Positions 6,742-9,318 of a stretch of DNA of 9,318 nucleotides are shown here, piece by piece. Location of the stretch: assembly GCA_965364515.1 (NCBI GenBank), contig CBDTXZ010000121.1, positions 1 through 9,318 on the forward strand, read 5' to 3'. Under the pieces are notes generated by a model, which saw only the letters and a program-made list of their open reading frames with translations, made no database searches and had not been told where the DNA came from. The DNA is from JAHEDH01 sp965364515 (GTDB lineage: Bacteria; Actinomycetota; Acidimicrobiia; Spongiisociales; ZC4RG35). Each line of letters starts with the position of its first letter. Position 1 is the first letter of the stretch. A program made the translations under genes and the position numbers.

Positions 6742-6871
6742 GAACACATTCTGGCCCGCAGGCTCCCGTCGCGCCTCAGGGCCAGCCCCCATTCGAATCC
6801 AGTGCACGCCCGGATGTGGCGGCGCCCACCTTCGGGCACCTTGGCATTGGAACCGATCACGGAGGCGTGAC
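6742..6871. promoter_or_regulatory. Divergent intergenic region between kinase and hydrolase genes
   Basis: This 130-bp gap must hold the start signals of both divergent units. It contains the perfect 8-bp palindrome ATTCGAAT (6791-6798), GTGCAC (6802-6807) and a short dyad, GTGG (6816-6819) with CCAC (6826-6829), around GGCGCC. These are possible operator half-sites for the adjacent regulator. I could not identify convincing -35/-10 boxes on either strand. Confidence 0.35.
6861..6865 (+). promoter_or_regulatory. Ribosome binding site of the serine hydrolase gene
   Basis: GGAGG lies 6 nt before the ATG at 6872, a near-ideal arrangement. It fixes the start directly before the signal peptide and rules out the upstream in-frame extension to 6668. 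Confidence 0.85.
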
Positions 6872-8662
6872 ATGAACACCTGGATCAAGAGAACAGTCGC
6901 AATACTCGGCACCTTCCTCATGCTCCCCGCACCAATGGCGTCGGCCGGAGAACCGTCCATCGACGAGTTCGTCCGAACATATGTCGAAGCGCACATGTCG
7001 GAGGCGAGAGTGCCCGGGATGGTCTTCGTCCACACAGACGGCCGAGAAACCACGACCCTTGCATTCGGCACCGCCGATTTCGAGACGGAGCGACCGATGA
7101 CGCCGGCTACGCCGCTGCGGCTCGGATCGATCTCCAAGCCGATCACGGCGACCATCGCGTTGGAACTCGAATCCGCAGGCGTCATCGACCTCGACGCGCC
7201 CGCCGACCGGTATCTCGACGTCGACCTGAGCGATGCATACGGACCGGCCAGCACGATCCGCCAGCTCCTCCAGCATCGGGGCGGCTACCCAGACGCCATC
7301 GTCGGAAGCCACCACGCCGACCCTGCCGATGCGACCGATCTCGACGAGTGGATCTCTGAAATCCCGACGCGCTCGATCCCCAACGACGTCGTCGCCAGTT
7401 ACACGAGTGTTGGGTACACCGTGGCCGGCGCCGCGCTCGCCGGCGCCACCGAAGAGTCGTTCGGGGACCTCGCAAGGCGGGTCGTCTTCGATCCACTCGG
7501 CATGAACGACGCCACCTTCGCACAGCCCCCACGGCCCGACGTCGCCACCGGTCACAGATGGACCGACAGCGGCTTCGAATCGTTCGCCCTCGACGCCGCC
7601 CAACTGGTGCCCGGGGCCGGGCTGACCGCCACCGCCGAAGACATCGGCCGATTCATGCGTGCGCTGGTCTCCGACTCCAGCCCTCTGGCGCCGTCCACGA
7701 TCAGTGGCCTGATGGAGCCGGCGGGTCCGGCGCCCGGATTGAGAGGTTTCACCACCGGATTGACGGAGTGGCGCTATGGCGAGCGAACCGTTCTCTACCA
7801 CGAAGGGAACGGCATGGGCACCACCAACCGAATGGTGATCCTGCCCGACGAGGGCGTCGGCATCTTCACTGCCATCAACGCCGCAGCGATGATCGGAACG
7901 GGCGACCCGTCGGAGCAGAACGCATTCGCACGAGAGCTGCACCGCGAGATCGTCGAGCGCTTCTACCCGACGTCGGACTCGATGGACGTCACGAGCCACC
8001 TCGACGGCCAAGCCGTCCCCACGGCTCCCTCCAACGGGATCTACGTGTCAACCAGAGTCGACACCTCGAGCCCCCTGCGCCTCGAAGCGCTGGTGAACCA
8101 ATGGAGGCTGGAAACCACCACCTCAGGGATCACCTTCAATGGCCGACCGTACTCCGGCGAAGGCGGCGGTACCTATCTCGGGACCAACGGAGCGATCCGC
8201 TTCCTGGAGGGCCCTGACGGGGTGACCTATGCGACGACCGGTGGGACGGGCGGCTACCGCCAGGCAGCCTGGTGGGAGACCATGATGCCGAATGCAGCCC
8301 TCCTCGGTGGAGCACTGCTGGTGATGGTGCTCGGACTGGCCATCGGCATGCGACCTGCATCCGCCCGGATGCGGATGCTCATGCTCGGAACCACGTCTCT
8401 GGCACTCACGTTCATCGGCCTGCTCGGATTCGGGCTCTCAACCGTCGAGGTGATGGAGCTGTTCACCGGACTGCCGACGGACATTCGCCTCGCCCAGGTC
8501 GCAGCACTCGGGCTGGGGGCGGCGTCGGTGCTCGGCACCATCAGTGCGCTGTCACAACGAGACCGGCTCTCTCACCGGGTGCTGGGCTCGGCGCTCGCCA
8601 TCTCGCTGGCAGGCCTGGCGTTGACCGGCTGGGCCCTGATGTGGAGGGTCCTCCCGATCTGA
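6872..8662 (+). CDS. Exported serine hydrolase (beta-lactamase/PBP fold) with C-terminal membrane domain
   Basis: The product is 596 aa. A signal peptide covers residues 1-25 (MNTWIKRTVAILG..., cleavage after ASA). Residues 30-345 form a class C beta-lactamase/penicillin-binding-like domain: nucleophile motif S86-I-S-K89, then LLQHRGGYPD (132-141) where relatives usually have 'LLxHtSGLPD', then Y177-T-S179 where class C enzymes have YxN, and H310-E-G312 in the place of the KTG/HxG motif. The fold ends with NRMVILPDEGVGIFTAIN. Residues about 385-465 are a beta-rich accessory region, followed by four predicted membrane helices (about 475-495, 505-525, 538-558, 570-592). The enzyme would act outside the membrane, perhaps on peptidoglycan peptides, D-amino-acid peptides or esters; the substrate cannot be told from sequence, and resistance to beta-lactams should not be assumed. 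It diverges from the kinase gene and converges on polA, with 10 bp between stop codons. Confidence 0.9.
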   Translation: MNTWIKRTVAILGTFLMLPAPMASAGEPSIDEFVRTYVEAHMSEARVPGMVFVHTDGRETTTLAFGTADFETERPMTPATPLRLGSISKPITATIALELESAGVIDLDAPADRYLDVDLSDAYGPASTIRQLLQHRGGYPDAIVGSHHADPADATDLDEWISEIPTRSIPNDVVASYTSVGYTVAGAALAGATEESFGDLARRVVFDPLGMNDATFAQPPRPDVATGHRWTDSGFESFALDAAQLVPGAGLTATAEDIGRFMRALVSDSSPLAPSTISGLMEPAGPAPGLRGFTTGLTEWRYGERTVLYHEGNGMGTTNRMVILPDEGVGIFTAINAAAMIGTGDPSEQNAFARELHREIVERFYPTSDSMDVTSHLDGQAVPTAPSNGIYVSTRVDTSSPLRLEALVNQWRLETTTSGITFNGRPYSGEGGGTYLGTNGAIRFLEGPDGVTYATTGGTGGYRQAAWWETMMPNAALLGGALLVMVLGLAIGMRPASARMRMLMLGTTSLALTFIGLLGFGLSTVEVMELFTGLPTDIRLAQVAALGLGAASVLGTISALSQRDRLSHRVLGSALAISLAGLALTGWALMWRVLPI

Positions 8663-8672
8663 CGGCAACCGT

Positions 8673-9318
8673 TCAGCCCTTCACCTCTGCCAGGTTCCGC
8701 CCCGTGTTGATGTCGACCGTGAGCGGGACCACCAGATCCACGACGTGCTCCATCACCGACCGAGTGAGCGAGATCGCATCTTCGATCTCCTCCTCCGGTG
8801 ACTCGAGAATGAGCTCGTCGTGGATCTGGAGCAGCATCTGGGTGTCCATCCCGGCCGTGATCAACTCGGACTCGAGTTCGATCATGGCCTTCTTGATCAC
8901 GTCGGCGGCCGTGCCCTGAACCGGTGCATTCAAGGCCATACGCTCCCCCATCTGCCTGATCCGCCAGTTGTCGGACTTCAGCTCCGGCAAGTACCTCCGG
9001 CGTCCGAACAGGGTCGACGTGTATCCGTTCCGGCGGGCCTGGGTCACCATGCCGTCCATGAACTCCTTGACGTCGGGGAACTGGCTGAAGTAGGCGTCCA
9101 TGTGCTCGGCTGCCTCGTCTCGGCTGATGTCGAGTCGCTGGGCGAGCCCGAACGCCTCCATCCCGTACAGCAGCCCGAAGTTGATGACCTTCGCACGGCG
9201 CCGCATCTCGGGGCTCACCAGCTCCGGCTCGACGCCGAACACCCTGGCCGAAGTGGCGGTGTGGATGTCCTGGCCCGACCGGAACGCCTCGACCAGGCCC
9301 TCGTCACCGGACAGGTGT
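8673..9318 (-). CDS. polA: DNA polymerase I, C-terminal 214 residues
   Basis: The gene enters from the right edge and ends with TGA at 8675-8673; reading frame continues to 9317. The visible part is the end of the family A polymerase domain. In order it shows AFRSGQDIHTATSARVFGV, the O-helix RRRAKVINFGLLYG (9203-9162), which keeps the Arg, Lys, Phe and Tyr that contact the incoming nucleotide, the segment RIRQMGERMALNAPVQGTAAD, and motif C LLQIHDELILE with the catalytic aspartate in HDE (8822-8814). Pol I fills gaps in repair and removes Okazaki primers. The 5'-nuclease and 3'-exonuclease regions lie outside the window, so the presence of proofreading cannot be judged. The visible start-like GTG at 9242 is internal, not a real start. 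The gene is upstream of, and in the same direction as, rpsA, with the kinase/hydrolase module between them. Confidence 0.96.
   Translation of the reverse strand, partial: HLSGDEGLVEAFRSGQDIHTATSARVFGVEPELVSPEMRRRAKVINFGLLYGMEAFGLAQRLDISRDEAAEHMDAYFSQFPDVKEFMDGMVTQARRNGYTSTLFGRRRYLPELKSDNWRIRQMGERMALNAPVQGTAADVIKKAMIELESELITAGMDTQMLLQIHDELILESPEEEIEDAISLTRSVMEHVVDLVVPLTVDINTGRNLAEVKG

Noticed and set aside
6793..7254. N-terminal extension of the kinase
   Set aside because: It is Ser/Arg-rich, has no domain, and lies antisense to the hydrolase gene and the divergent promoter region.
6857..8011. A 384-residue minus-strand reading frame opposite the hydrolase
   Set aside because: It shadows a gene with a signal peptide, SISK motif and an ideal ribosome binding site; its own sequence is Gly/Arg/Val-rich without domains.
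1..9318. CRISPR arrays, insertion sequences, attachment sites, tRNA genes
   Set aside because: No spaced direct-repeat series, no transposase-like protein, no terminal inverted repeats with target duplication, and no cloverleaf-like sequence was seen in the gaps.

Overview
The window looks like chromosomal DNA of a high-GC Gram-positive bacterium (Actinomycetota). An Acidimicrobiia-like lineage is a guess from the divergent S1 and kinase sequences, not something the window proves. Third codon positions are strongly G/C, GTG and TTG are plausible starts, and the gene families (four-domain ribosomal S1, NarL-type kinase/regulator pair, CpaB-CpaE-CpaF pilus genes) fit that phylum. I see no tRNA or rRNA genes, CRISPR arrays, insertion sequences or frameshifted genes.

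Layout, left to right. Positions 1-2310 hold the start of a Tad/Flp pilus cluster on the minus strand, transcribed right to left as cpaB, cpaE, cpaF (cpaF runs off the left edge). Positions 2311-2550 are a non-coding gap with the tad leader, a perfect 15-bp hairpin and a second imperfect hairpin just after the rpsA stop. Positions 2551-4119 (minus) encode ribosomal protein S1 with an unusually long acidic N-terminal extension. Positions 4120-4369 are the rpsA upstream region. Positions 4370-6741 (minus) encode an overlapping sensor histidine kinase and NarL/LuxR response regulator. Diverging from the kinase, positions 6872-8662 (plus) encode an exported, membrane-anchored serine hydrolase of the beta-lactamase/penicillin-binding fold. 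It converges, with only 10 bp between stop codons, on the 3' part of polA (minus), which runs off the right edge.

Functional reading. polA and rpsA are housekeeping genes that lie close together in mycobacteria. Here a kinase/regulator/hydrolase module sits between them, and the divergent arrangement suggests that the two-component system may control the envelope hydrolase. This is inference from gene order. The pilus genes appear to be a separate transcription unit, insulated from rpsA by the hairpins. I found no clearly undescribed system. The most useful leads are the kinase-hydrolase module, the altered catalytic motifs of the hydrolase, the S1 extensions and the structured rpsA-tad gap.
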